This document shows, in pieces, positions 5,363 to 11,794 of a stretch of DNA of 16,165 nucleotides. Below the pieces are notes generated by a model that did not search any database, was not told the DNA's origin, and worked only from the letters and a program-made list of their open reading frames with translations. This stretch comes from an uncultured bacterium (lineage in GTDB: Bacteria > Actinomycetota > Coriobacteriia > Coriobacteriales > Coriobacteriaceae). Both the position numbers and the translations under genes were made by a program. The stretch spans positions 1-16,165 of the forward strand of contig CAJMPK010000019.1 of the NCBI GenBank assembly GCA_905215205.1, in the 5' to 3' direction. The first letter of the stretch is position 1; the number at the start of each line of letters is the position of its first letter.

Positions 5363-7360
5363 CTACTGCAGGTCCAGCTGGTCCAGGTATTCCTTGCCGT
5401 GCTCGGAGATATGGCGCTTGCGGCCTGCCTCGTCGTTGCCCAGCAAAAGGTTGAACATAGTTTCCATCTTGGCGACGTCCTCGGGCTCCACCTTGATCAG
5501 GCGACGCGTCTCGGGGTTCATGGTGGTGAGCCACATCATGTCCGGATCGTTCTCACCAAGACCCTTGGAGCGGTTGATGGAGCACTTTTGGTCGCCGATC
5601 TCCTTAAGGATGCCGTTCTTCTCGAGCTCGGTGTAGGCAAAGTAGGTCTTCTCTTTGCAGTTGATCTCGTAGAGCGGCGACTCGGCGATATACACGTAAC
5701 CCTCGTCGATAAGTGTGGGCACCAGGCGGTAGAGCATGGTGAGCACGAGCGTACGGATGTGATAACCGTCGACGTCGGCGTCCGTACAGATGATGACCTT
5801 GTTCCAGTTGAGGTTGTCCAGGTCAAAGGCGCCGAGGTTCTTGATGCGCTTGTCCTTGATCTCCACGCCGCAGCCCAGCACGCGCATGAGGTCCATGATG
5901 ATGTCGGACTTAAAGATGCGCGGGTAGTCCTCTTTCAGGCAGTTGAGGATCTTACCGCGGACGGGCATAACGCCCTGGAACTCGGCATCGCGCGACGTGC
6001 GAATGGCACCTGCTGCCGAGTCGCCCTCTACGATGTAGATCTCGCGGCGGCTCTTGTCCTTGGAGCGGCAGTCGATGAACTTCTGCACGCGGTTGGCCAT
6101 GTCGGTCTTCTGCTGCAGGTTGGTTTTGATGCTCTGGCGTGTCTTCTCGGCATTCTCGCGCGAGCGCTTGTTGATGAGCACCTGCTCCATGATCTTGTTG
6201 GCGGCGTCTTTGTTCTCGATCAGGTAGGTCGAGAGACGCTCCTTAAAGAAGGCAGTCATGGCCTGCTGGATAAAGCGGTTATTGATGGCCTTCTTGGTCT
6301 GGTTTTCGTAGGACGTCTGGGTGGAGAAGCAGTTGGTCACCAGCACCAGGCAGTCCTGGACGTCCTGCCACTTAATGCCGCTCTCGTTTTTGTTGTACTT
6401 GCCCTGTTGCTTGATGTAGGCATCGATGGCGCTGGTCAGAGCGCTGCGGGCAGCCTTCTCGGGCGAGCCGCCGTTCTCGAGCCACGATGAGTTGTGGTAG
6501 TACTCCTGCATCATGAAAGTGCGCGAGAAGCACATGCAAGCAGTGATTTTTACGTTGTAGTCGGGCAGGTCCTCGCGATCGCGACCGCGACGGTCGGCCT
6601 CGATAAAGAAGGGCTCGGTAAGGTAGTCGGTACCGACCTTCTCGAGCACATAGTCCTCGATGCCCTTGGGATAGCAAAAATCCTCTTCGGAAAACTCGCC
6701 ATCGTCGCCCTCGATGCGCAGGCGGAAGGTCACGTTGGCGTTGACCACGGCCTGGCGGCGCATAGTCTCGCGATACCACTCGTGGGGGATACTGATGGAG
6801 GTAAAGACCTCAAGATCGGGACGCCACTTGATGGTGGTGCCGGTGCGGTCCTCGTCGCTGGGTTCAATCTCGAGTGCCTTCTTTTTGGCGCCGACGACCT
6901 TACCCTTCTTAAAGTGCAGGGAGTACTTGTTACCGTCACGCCAAACCGTGACGTCCATGTACTCGGAAGCGTACTGGGTCGCACAGGAGCCCAGGCCGTT
7001 GGTGCCGAGCGAGAAGTCGTAGTCGCCGCCCTGGTTGTTGTTGTACTTGCCGCCGGCGTAGAGCTCGCAAAAGACGAGCTCCCAGTTAAAGCGCTTCTCG
7101 GAAGGGTTCCAGTCGAGCGGGCAGCCACGGCCGTTATCCTCTACCTGAATGGAGCCATCGCGAAAGGCGGTAAGGGTGATAAGTTTGCCGTAGCCCTGGC
7201 GTGCCTCGTCAACGGCGTTGGACAGGATCTCGAAGGCGGCATGCGCGCAGCCATCGAGTCCGTCCGAGCCAAAGATGACGGCGGGGCGCAGGCGTACGCG
7301 TTCCTCGTTCTTGAGCTGGCGGATACTGTCGTTACCATAGTTTGCGGTGTTTTTTGCCAT
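5363..7360 (-). CDS. parE: Type IIA DNA topoisomerase subunit B, divergent ParE-like (GHKL ATPase plus TOPRIM)
   Basis: The product is 665 residues from ATG 7358-7360 (MAKNTANYG), with a purine-rich GAGAGAGCGAG immediately upstream. An in-frame ATG at 7397-7399 and an even earlier codon at 7457-7459 remain possible but have no better binding site. The N-terminal GHKL ATPase shows Glu44, Asn48 and Asp51 in EILSNAVDEA, Asp75 in VEDNGRGCP, and the lid motif LGTNGLGSC (118-126). The transducer has the QTK lysine at 354-356. The TOPRIM domain has Glu445 in VEGDSA and the DADVDG triad at Asp527, Asp529 and Asp531, which bind the catalytic metals. The usual EGDSAGG is EGDSAAG here, and the ATP lid differs from the GLHGVG of standard GyrB/ParE. 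Together with the downstream subunit A it should form a second topoisomerase, separate from housekeeping gyrase, which is not in this window. Confidence 0.88.
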   Translation of the reverse strand: MAKNTANYGNDSIRQLKNEERVRLRPAVIFGSDGLDGCAHAAFEILSNAVDEARQGYGKLITLTAFRDGSIQVEDNGRGCPLDWNPSEKRFNWELVFCELYAGGKYNNNQGGDYDFSLGTNGLGSCATQYASEYMDVTVWRDGNKYSLHFKKGKVVGAKKKALEIEPSDEDRTGTTIKWRPDLEVFTSISIPHEWYRETMRRQAVVNANVTFRLRIEGDDGEFSEEDFCYPKGIEDYVLEKVGTDYLTEPFFIEADRRGRDREDLPDYNVKITACMCFSRTFMMQEYYHNSSWLENGGSPEKAARSALTSAIDAYIKQQGKYNKNESGIKWQDVQDCLVLVTNCFSTQTSYENQTKKAINNRFIQQAMTAFFKERLSTYLIENKDAANKIMEQVLINKRSRENAEKTRQSIKTNLQQKTDMANRVQKFIDCRSKDKSRREIYIVEGDSAAGAIRTSRDAEFQGVMPVRGKILNCLKEDYPRIFKSDIIMDLMRVLGCGVEIKDKRIKNLGAFDLDNLNWNKVIICTDADVDGYHIRTLVLTMLYRLVPTLIDEGYVYIAESPLYEINCKEKTYFAYTELEKNGILKEIGDQKCSINRSKGLGENDPDMMWLTTMNPETRRLIKVEPEDVAKMETMFNLLLGNDEAGRKRHISEHGKEYLDQLDLQ

Positions 7361-7568
7361 ACTCGCTCTCTCGGTGCTCCTTTGCTGCGTTTTAGTCATA
7401 TAGATAGTCAAGTTAGCATAGCCCAGGCCATGGGCGATTCCATCTAACACGAAATACATCGAACAATCGTTCGGAGTACGATGGGGATTCGTCTACTCGG
7501 ACAAAACCGAGTCGGTTCTGTCTGAGTAAGTTTGAATAGCGAATCGAAATTGCTATGTCTGCATAGCG

Positions 7569-7661
7569 ATGACGGATATGGTTTCCGTAATGACAGATAT
7601 AGTTGACATCTTCTGATGGATGCAATATATTTCTGTCATATTGCAACGGATATCTGTCCAT
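7569..7661 (+). promoter_or_regulatory. Four operator-like ATGACAGATAT sites flanking the XRE promoter
   Basis: Two direct copies, ATGACGGATATGGTT (7569-7583) and ATGACAGATATAGTT (7590-7604), lie 21 bases apart upstream of and touching the -35 box. Two inverted, poorer copies lie downstream of the -10 box: TCTGTCAT (7632-7639) and GATATCTGTCCAT (7649-7661). The set is roughly symmetric around the promoter, as expected for autoregulation by a small helix-turn-helix protein. The match to the XRE protein is inferred from position only. Confidence 0.6.
7603..7631 (+). promoter_or_regulatory. Near-consensus sigma70-type promoter of the XRE-membrane protein operon
   Basis: TTGACA (7603-7608) is a perfect -35 box, and TATATT (7626-7631) matches five of six -10 bases. 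The spacer is 17 bases. Transcription would start near 7638, giving a leader of about 40 bases before ATG 7680. This is the best promoter in the window. Confidence 0.8.
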
Positions 7662-7679
7662 TACTACGAAAGGAACTCC

Positions 7680-7910
7680 ATGCTGGGCAAAAAGAACCTA
7701 CGCATGAAGGCGGCGCGCGCGGCGGCTGGCCTTTCGCAAGCCGACTTGGCCCAGGCCGTGGGCGTTACGCGCCAGACCATCGGCCTGATTGAGGCGGGCG
7801 GCTACAACCCCACGCTCAATTTGTGCGTGGCAATCTGTAAAGCGCTACGCGTTACGTTGAACGACTTGTTTTGGGAAGACGAGAGCGACGTCGACCCTGA
7901 CGCTCTTTAG
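7680..7910 (+). CDS. Small XRE-family helix-turn-helix transcriptional regulator
   Basis: The product is 76 residues from ATG 7680, with AAAGGA at 7669-7674. An earlier in-frame ATG at 7620 lies inside the promoter and is rejected. Almost the whole protein is one HTH_3-type domain: RMKAARAAAGLSQADLAQAVGV (about residues 8-29) is helices 1-2, and TRQTIGLIEAGGYNPTL is the recognition helix and following turn. The tail LNDLFWEDES is typical of YozG-like regulators. It should bind DNA as a dimer, most likely at the repeated ATGACAGATAT sites around its own promoter. Its stop overlaps the ribosome binding site of the next gene (TAGGAG at 7908-7913), so the membrane protein is translationally coupled. 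Small XRE regulators paired with a short membrane protein are common in Firmicutes and Coriobacteriia and mostly uncharacterised. Confidence 0.9.
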   Translation: MLGKKNLRMKAARAAAGLSQADLAQAVGVTRQTIGLIEAGGYNPTLNLCVAICKALRVTLNDLFWEDESDVDPDAL

Positions 7911-7919
7911 GAGTTCGCT

Positions 7920-8504
7920 ATGAAATTTGAAGATTTAAAACTCGTGCAAAAGTGGCGTGAATATGCCGGCCCAAAGGATGAGCGCCTGGAGGCCGAGAGC
8001 GCGAAGGTCTACAAGATTGGTTTCGTGCTGCTTTCGTTTGGCATGTTGATGATCTTTTTCTATCAGTTTATAGCTCGACAGGTTGCGTGGGTTCACAGCG
8101 ACGCCAGTGAAATGCCGCATGGCTTTGCAACGCCGTTCGAGGCAGCCATGTATTTGTGGCTCGTTCTCGTGATGTTAATTTGCGCAGGACTGCAAACGCG
8201 GAAGGGCTATGTCGATACCAATCGTTTTGGGCAAACCGAGCATCTTCCTGTTGGATATTTCCTGCTTGTCAGCGGCCTTAGCGGCGCCGCGTTCGCGCTT
8301 GTTATTGCTGCAATGCGCTGTATAGCTGAGGCGCAGATTGTACCGCTCGAAAGCGTCTTTTGGTTGGCGAACCTGGCCACGGGCGTGTTCTGCGGTGCGA
8401 CGATTTTCGCGGCCACGTTTGCTGCCCTGTGCGCAACGTTTTTCACGGCGAAAAGACGCCGTGCCAAGCTCGAGGCAGAACTCGACTTCCCTGATGATAT
8501 CTAA
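7920..8504 (+). CDS. Four-helix membrane protein of unknown function, partner of the XRE regulator
   Basis: The product is 194 residues from ATG 7920, with TAGGAG overlapping the stop of the XRE gene. The first 30 residues are charged and soluble. Four hydrophobic segments follow at about 31-51 (VYKIGFVLLSFGMLMIFFYQ), 75-95, 112-134 and 146-174, and the protein ends with the basic stretch AKRRRAKLEAEL and an acidic tail. No enzymatic motif is visible. Similar small membrane proteins downstream of XRE genes fall in domains of unknown function (DUF6773 or DUF3169 are possible matches; I could not check). The strict coupling suggests the membrane protein is the main output of the XRE switch, perhaps sensing or adjusting an envelope condition. 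Function is not known. Confidence 0.8.
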   Translation: MKFEDLKLVQKWREYAGPKDERLEAESAKVYKIGFVLLSFGMLMIFFYQFIARQVAWVHSDASEMPHGFATPFEAAMYLWLVLVMLICAGLQTRKGYVDTNRFGQTEHLPVGYFLLVSGLSGAAFALVIAAMRCIAEAQIVPLESVFWLANLATGVFCGATIFAATFAALCATFFTAKRRRAKLEAELDFPDDI

Positions 8505-8515
8505 TGCGTAATGGA

Positions 8516-8547
8516 CTGGCTCCGAGTTATCGGGGCCAGCCCTTTTT
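8516..8547 (+). terminator. Intrinsic terminator after the XRE-membrane protein operon
   Basis: CTGGCTCCGA (8516-8525) pairs with TCGGGGCCAG (8530-8539), ten pairs including one G-T, around the loop GTTA. CCC and then five T residues (8543-8547) follow. It sits 12 bases after the stop codon. The remaining gap to 8661 shows no further clear signal, and no terminator was found for the convergent LuxR-type gene. Confidence 0.85.
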
Positions 8548-8661
8548 GGTGCTCGATGAGCAGGGCCAGCGCCGTCCACAAAAGCGGCTGAGAGCTAGTG
8601 GGGCCCGTTCGTTTCGGCTTCATCGTTGCCATCGCTTTCGATATGCCGGGCAGTCTGGCCG

Positions 8662-9666
8662 CTAGCGTAACATGTGGGCAACCAGCTCGGCGCGAGTTCC
8701 GATACCAAGCTTGGCATACACGCCTGATAGGCGGTTTTTAACGGTGCCCGGCGATACTCCCATATGGCGTGCGATTTCGGCGTTGGTCCACCCACGACAG
8801 GCGAGCATGGCCATGGTGAATTCCGTGGTCGTTAGATCGTCGGCCACGTCCTCGCCCGAATCGGGGTTGTGGATGCGCCGCCAGCCGTAGCTGAAGCGGT
8901 ACGTGATCTCGATGATGCGCGCGAAGTCGTCTGGGTATTGCGATTTTAGGCATGCCTCGATGAGCCCCTGCAAAAGGCCGTGGTGCTCGCCAATGAGCTC
9001 GATAAGGCCGTCGGGGCGCGCAATGTTCCAAGCGGCTCCGAAGTGCGTTTTTGCGGCGTCGATGTCCTTGAGGCTCATGCATGCCATAGAAGCTGCCAGG
9101 TGCAGGAACAGTTCCGAGATCGGATAGCTTCCCTGTTTCATGATCAGGGCATTTTCCGCCATGCCCAGGCTGCGTCCGTATTCGCCGCGCAGATACAAGG
9201 CGTGCGCCATCACGTAGCTGGCGAACAGGCGCAGACCTTCGGGCAGATGCGCCGCAAGTGGATAAAACTCTTCGGCAGAATACGGGGAAGGCAGGTGCAG
9301 CAGGACACTCGCGGCCGAGGCGAACAGGATATGCGTGGCGCGGACGACGGGCGATTCCTCGTCAGCCGGCGTATCGAGGATGCCAGCAAGGCACCGGCGG
9401 GCATCGGCGATACGGTTGAGCGACAGACTGGCATATCCGCAGATAAGGCATGCGGAATAGCGCAGTGCGGGGTCGGTGGCGTCAAGATAGGGGCGTGCTG
9501 TCTCGGCGGCGAGTGTGGCCTGTCCGCGAAAGTACAGCGCTTCTGCCGCGGCGATGGTGCGCGAATCGGGGTCGGAAATGCCTGCAACCGCAGCGTCAAT
9601 CTGCCCCGGCACAAAGGCAGTGCACATCAACGGCATGGGAATGCGCGGGTAGCCATCGCAGTCCAT
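8662..9666 (-). CDS. LuxR-family transcriptional regulator with TPR-like N-terminus
   Basis: With ATG 9664-9666 (MDCDGYPRIP), preceded by GGGAG about seven bases upstream, the product is 334 residues. ATG 9691-9693 is an alternative nine residues earlier; a still longer frame to 9849 would overlap the kinase gene by more than 100 bases and is rejected. The C-terminal 55-60 residues are a GerE/LuxR helix-turn-helix: LTTTEFTMAMLACRGWTNAE, then IARHMGVSPGTVKNRLSGVY, then AKLGIGTRAELVAHML. The rest is alanine- and leucine-rich, with helical-pair spacing like tetratricopeptide repeats. No receiver domain, Walker motif or membrane segment is seen. It lies 68 bases downstream of the kinase on the same strand, so co-transcription is likely. 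LuxR-type regulators are abundant in Coriobacteriia. The target is unknown. Confidence 0.85.
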   Translation of the reverse strand: MDCDGYPRIPMPLMCTAFVPGQIDAAVAGISDPDSRTIAAAEALYFRGQATLAAETARPYLDATDPALRYSACLICGYASLSLNRIADARRCLAGILDTPADEESPVVRATHILFASAASVLLHLPSPYSAEEFYPLAAHLPEGLRLFASYVMAHALYLRGEYGRSLGMAENALIMKQGSYPISELFLHLAASMACMSLKDIDAAKTHFGAAWNIARPDGLIELIGEHHGLLQGLIEACLKSQYPDDFARIIEITYRFSYGWRRIHNPDSGEDVADDLTTTEFTMAMLACRGWTNAEIARHMGVSPGTVKNRLSGVYAKLGIGTRAELVAHMLR

Positions 9667-9734
9667 CTTCCATCTCCCATCAGGTGGCAACATTAGCAGC
9701 GATTGTACTCCTGTTGCTCGGGACCCCTTTCGTT

Positions 9735-10886
9735 TTACTGTTCGGTTAACGCTGCGGATCGTTTTGGAAGGCTTACGAGCATGGTGGTCCCGTTCTCGGA
9801 ACTTTCTTCGACCTCTACAGCGCCACCGTGAAGCGCTGCAATCTCCCAAACGAGCGCTAGCCCGAGTCCTGCGCCGCCGTATGCCCTGCTGCGGGATTTA
9901 TCCAGGCGAAAGAACGGTTGGAAGATGCTCTCACGGTACTGCTTGGGTATTCCCGGGCCCTGGTCCTCGACTCGCAGGAACACGTGGCTGTCGTTGTCGC
10001 AGATGGAGACGGTAACGCTCGAGTCGGTGCGGCTGTAGCGGATGGCGTTTTCGACCAGATTGAACACCAGCCGATAGAGGAGCGTATCACTTCCGATTGT
10101 CAAAGCGTCTCCGGCGCAATCGAGGGCTATGCCATTATTCTCGGCAAGTGGCACAAGGTCGGTGAGGACCTCTTCGGACAAGGGACCAAGTTCCACATCG
10201 TCCTCGCAAGGAACGCTGCGGAGCTCACTCATCTCGAGCAAGACCTTGGCCATTCGAGACATGCGCTCGGTTTGTTCTTGTAGCAGGCCGAGCAGCTCGG
10301 CTGTTTCGGGTTGCAAACCGGAATGCTCGGAGATGAATAGTTCAATCTGTGCTTGCATAAGGGCGAGCGGGGTGCGCAGCTCGTGTGCGGCGTTGCCGGT
10401 AAACTGACGCTGTGCAGAGAACCCTTCGCCAAGACGGGCGATCATGTCGTTGAAAGAGGCGCTGCATCGTTGTAGCTCGGTGGGCACATCTTCACTGAGT
10501 CTGATTTCGCTTAGGTTGTCAGGCTGCACACGCTCAACCTGGTCTGCAAAAGCCCGTAGCGGTTTGAGTGCACGGCCGCTCACAAAGTATGCCAGCACGC
10601 CGCCAAGGAGTGTGACTCCAGCCGTGATGTACCAGGCTGTCGTGCCAAAAGACTCCTGTGCGTCGTTTACGACGATTGTAACCTCGTTATCGAGGGTCGC
10701 TTTCGTTGGGTCGAACGCCTGGGGCGAATCTTCGCCGGTTGCGGTAAAGGCCGAGATGTCACTGCCGATGGCATCCATATAGCGCATGCCCGTATAGCCG
10801 ACCAGGCAGTTCGTCAGCACGCATGCCGCACACGTGAGCAGTGCCGTCATGATCGTTATGCGCCATTGCAGCGAAAGCCTTTTCAT
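9735..10886 (-). CDS. Sensor histidine kinase (HAMP, HisKA, HATPase)
   Basis: The product is 383 residues from ATG 10884-10886, which overlaps the stop of the response regulator gene (ATGA). Two membrane helices, about 10-31 and 85-104, enclose a small extracytoplasmic domain of about 53 residues with no recognisable sensor fold. A HAMP linker follows (about 105-157). The phosphoacceptor is His168 in the H-box GNAAHELRTPL. The ATPase has the N-box Asn276/Asn280 in LVFNLVENAIRYSR, the G1 box DQGPGIP (308-314), an F-box near 322-328 and the G2 box GGAGLGLAL (337-345). All catalytic motifs are intact. It should autophosphorylate and pass phosphate to the upstream-encoded OmpR-type regulator. The signal is unknown; the divergent redox operon is a natural target. 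Confidence 0.95.
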   Translation of the reverse strand: MKRLSLQWRITIMTALLTCAACVLTNCLVGYTGMRYMDAIGSDISAFTATGEDSPQAFDPTKATLDNEVTIVVNDAQESFGTTAWYITAGVTLLGGVLAYFVSGRALKPLRAFADQVERVQPDNLSEIRLSEDVPTELQRCSASFNDMIARLGEGFSAQRQFTGNAAHELRTPLALMQAQIELFISEHSGLQPETAELLGLLQEQTERMSRMAKVLLEMSELRSVPCEDDVELGPLSEEVLTDLVPLAENNGIALDCAGDALTIGSDTLLYRLVFNLVENAIRYSRTDSSVTVSICDNDSHVFLRVEDQGPGIPKQYRESIFQPFFRLDKSRSRAYGGAGLGLALVWEIAALHGGAVEVEESSENGTTMLVSLPKRSAALTEQ

Positions 10887-11557
10887 TCGCTATCCTCCAT
10901 AACGTAGCCCTCTCCAATCCGATTGCGAATCGGGTCGTATCCCAAAGCGCTGCGCAACTTTTTTCGGAGCGACGAGATATGAACGCGGGTTGCGTTGCTA
11001 AAGCTGTTCACGCTGCTATCCCAAACGTGCTCGATAAGCTCCTCTTGGCTTACCGGTCGCCCCTGATTAAGCATCAGATATTCCAAGATTCCCGTTTCCT
11101 TGCGTGTAAGAGATAGAGCCTCGCTGTCCACGGAAGCGATGCGCGCCTTGGTGTCAAAGCGGAGCATTCCACAGGTTAATACTATGTCGCTTTGTGCGAA
11201 GCGTCTGAGGGTAAGGCTGCGGATCCTTGCCGCAAGTTCGTCCAGATGAAACGGCTTGGTGAGGTAATCGTTGGCGCCGGCATCGAGTCCGGCGACTTTA
11301 TCGGATACTTCGCCACGCGCGGACAGAATCAGTACCTTGGTCTCGCAGTCGGTTTTCCTAAGTTCCCTGAGCACGGTCATGCCATCGATACTGGGAAGGT
11401 TGAGGTCGAGTACCACGAGGTCAAAGACTTCGACGCCCAGCAGGTCGAGCGCCTCCTGTCCGTCGTGACGGCAGTCGACGCTGTACGCCAAGTTTCGCAA
11501 GCTGCGTGCGATCGTGTCGCACAGCGCTTGCTCGTCTTCGACGATCAAAATACGCAT
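10883..11557 (-). CDS. OmpR-family response regulator
   Basis: The product is 224 residues from ATG 11555-11557 (MRILIVEDEQ), with AAGGAG about seven bases upstream; a start 18 bases earlier lacks support. The receiver domain has the acidic pair Glu7-Asp8, phosphoacceptor Asp51 in VLDLNLP, Ser79 in LILSAR and Lys101 in LTKPF, all intact. The C-terminal winged helix (about 128-224) ends with the typical HISSLRKKL and RIGEGYVM segments. It overlaps the kinase gene by four bases. It is transcribed away from the redox operon at 11648, with about 90 bases between the two starts, so the regulator is well placed to bind the shared intergenic region. No direct evidence for that target is seen. Confidence 0.95.
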   Translation of the reverse strand: MRILIVEDEQALCDTIARSLRNLAYSVDCRHDGQEALDLLGVEVFDLVVLDLNLPSIDGMTVLRELRKTDCETKVLILSARGEVSDKVAGLDAGANDYLTKPFHLDELAARIRSLTLRRFAQSDIVLTCGMLRFDTKARIASVDSEALSLTRKETGILEYLMLNQGRPVSQEELIEHVWDSSVNSFSNATRVHISSLRKKLRSALGYDPIRNRIGEGYVMEDSE

Positions 11558-11647
11558 AACAGTCTCCTTGCACATTCCAAATCGCGCTTAACACGGATTT
11601 TATAGTCGATATGGTCCAATGGTCGCGTAACGAAAGGAGTGGTTGGG
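11558..11647. promoter_or_regulatory. Divergent promoter region between response regulator and redox operon
   Basis: This 90-base gap must hold promoters for both directions. On the plus strand TTAACA (11588-11593) and TATGGT (11610-11615), 16 bases apart, are possible boxes. On the minus strand TATAAA (11604-11599) is a possible -10 box without a clear -35 partner. A short direct repeat GGTCCAATGGTC lies at about 11613-11624. The boxes are weak, which could fit an activator-dependent promoter. Confidence 0.35.
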
Positions 11648-11794
11648 TTGTTCAAAGCGGTAAAACCCGTGGTACAGGTCGCTTTGTTGATCGTCGGAAT
11701 TACCATGGTGTGCTTTGGTGTTATGCGTGGCGAGGCGGATGCCGTGCTGGCCAAAGCGATTAGACTGTGCTTGGAGTGTATCGGAATTGGATAA
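11648..11794 (+). CDS. CD1871A-family CXXC-motif microprotein, TTG start
   Basis: The product is 48 residues: one hydrophobic helix at about 7-25 (PVVQVALLIVGITMVCFGV), then a short charged turn MRGEAD, then the hallmark C-terminal LCLECIGIG with Cys41 and Cys44. Translation starts at TTG 11648, eight bases after AAAGGAG (11633-11639). The size, single helix and terminal CLECIGIG match what I recall of the CD1871A family of CXXC-motif proteins, which sits next to membrane 4Fe-4S proteins in clostridia and coriobacteria. It is probably an inner-membrane peptide whose CXXC lies near the membrane face and shuttles thiols or binds metal. It overlaps the next gene by eight bases, indicating translational coupling. 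Family recognition is from memory. Confidence 0.85.
   Translation: MFKAVKPVVQVALLIVGITMVCFGVMRGEADAVLAKAIRLCLECIGIG

Larger units (their letters stand above)
7361..7679. promoter_or_regulatory. Dyad-rich divergent control region between parE-like and XRE genes
   Basis: This 319-base non-coding region lies between two divergent start codons. It contains GCCCA/TGGGC (7421-7435), CGAAC/GTTCG (7460-7473) inside CATCG/CGATG (7457-7483), GATTCG/CGAATC (7486-7545), a 10-bp TACTCGGACA/TGTCTGAGTA pair with one mismatch (7494-7528), a perfect ACTCGG/CCGAGT (7495-7512) and GCTATG/CATAGC near 7551-7566. The right third holds the promoter and repeated sites described separately. No convincing promoter for the topoisomerase operon could be picked by eye. 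Confidence 0.6.

Noticed and set aside
4673..6490. A 605-codon plus-strand open frame antisense to both topoisomerase genes
   Set aside because: It is the complementary-frame shadow of GC-rich coding DNA, spans the end of one real gene and the start of the other, lacks a ribosome binding site, and its product is a low-complexity Val/Leu/Asp/His composition with no recognisable domain.
7361..7459. A 33-residue N-terminal extension of the ParE-like protein
   Set aside because: No ribosome binding site supports it, and family members begin shortly before the GHKL domain. The middle ATG at 7399 remains a weak alternative.
9694..9849. An extended start for the LuxR-type regulator
   Set aside because: It overlaps the kinase gene by over 100 bases and gives an Arg-rich stretch without similarity to the family. 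Starts at 9666 or 9693 fit better.
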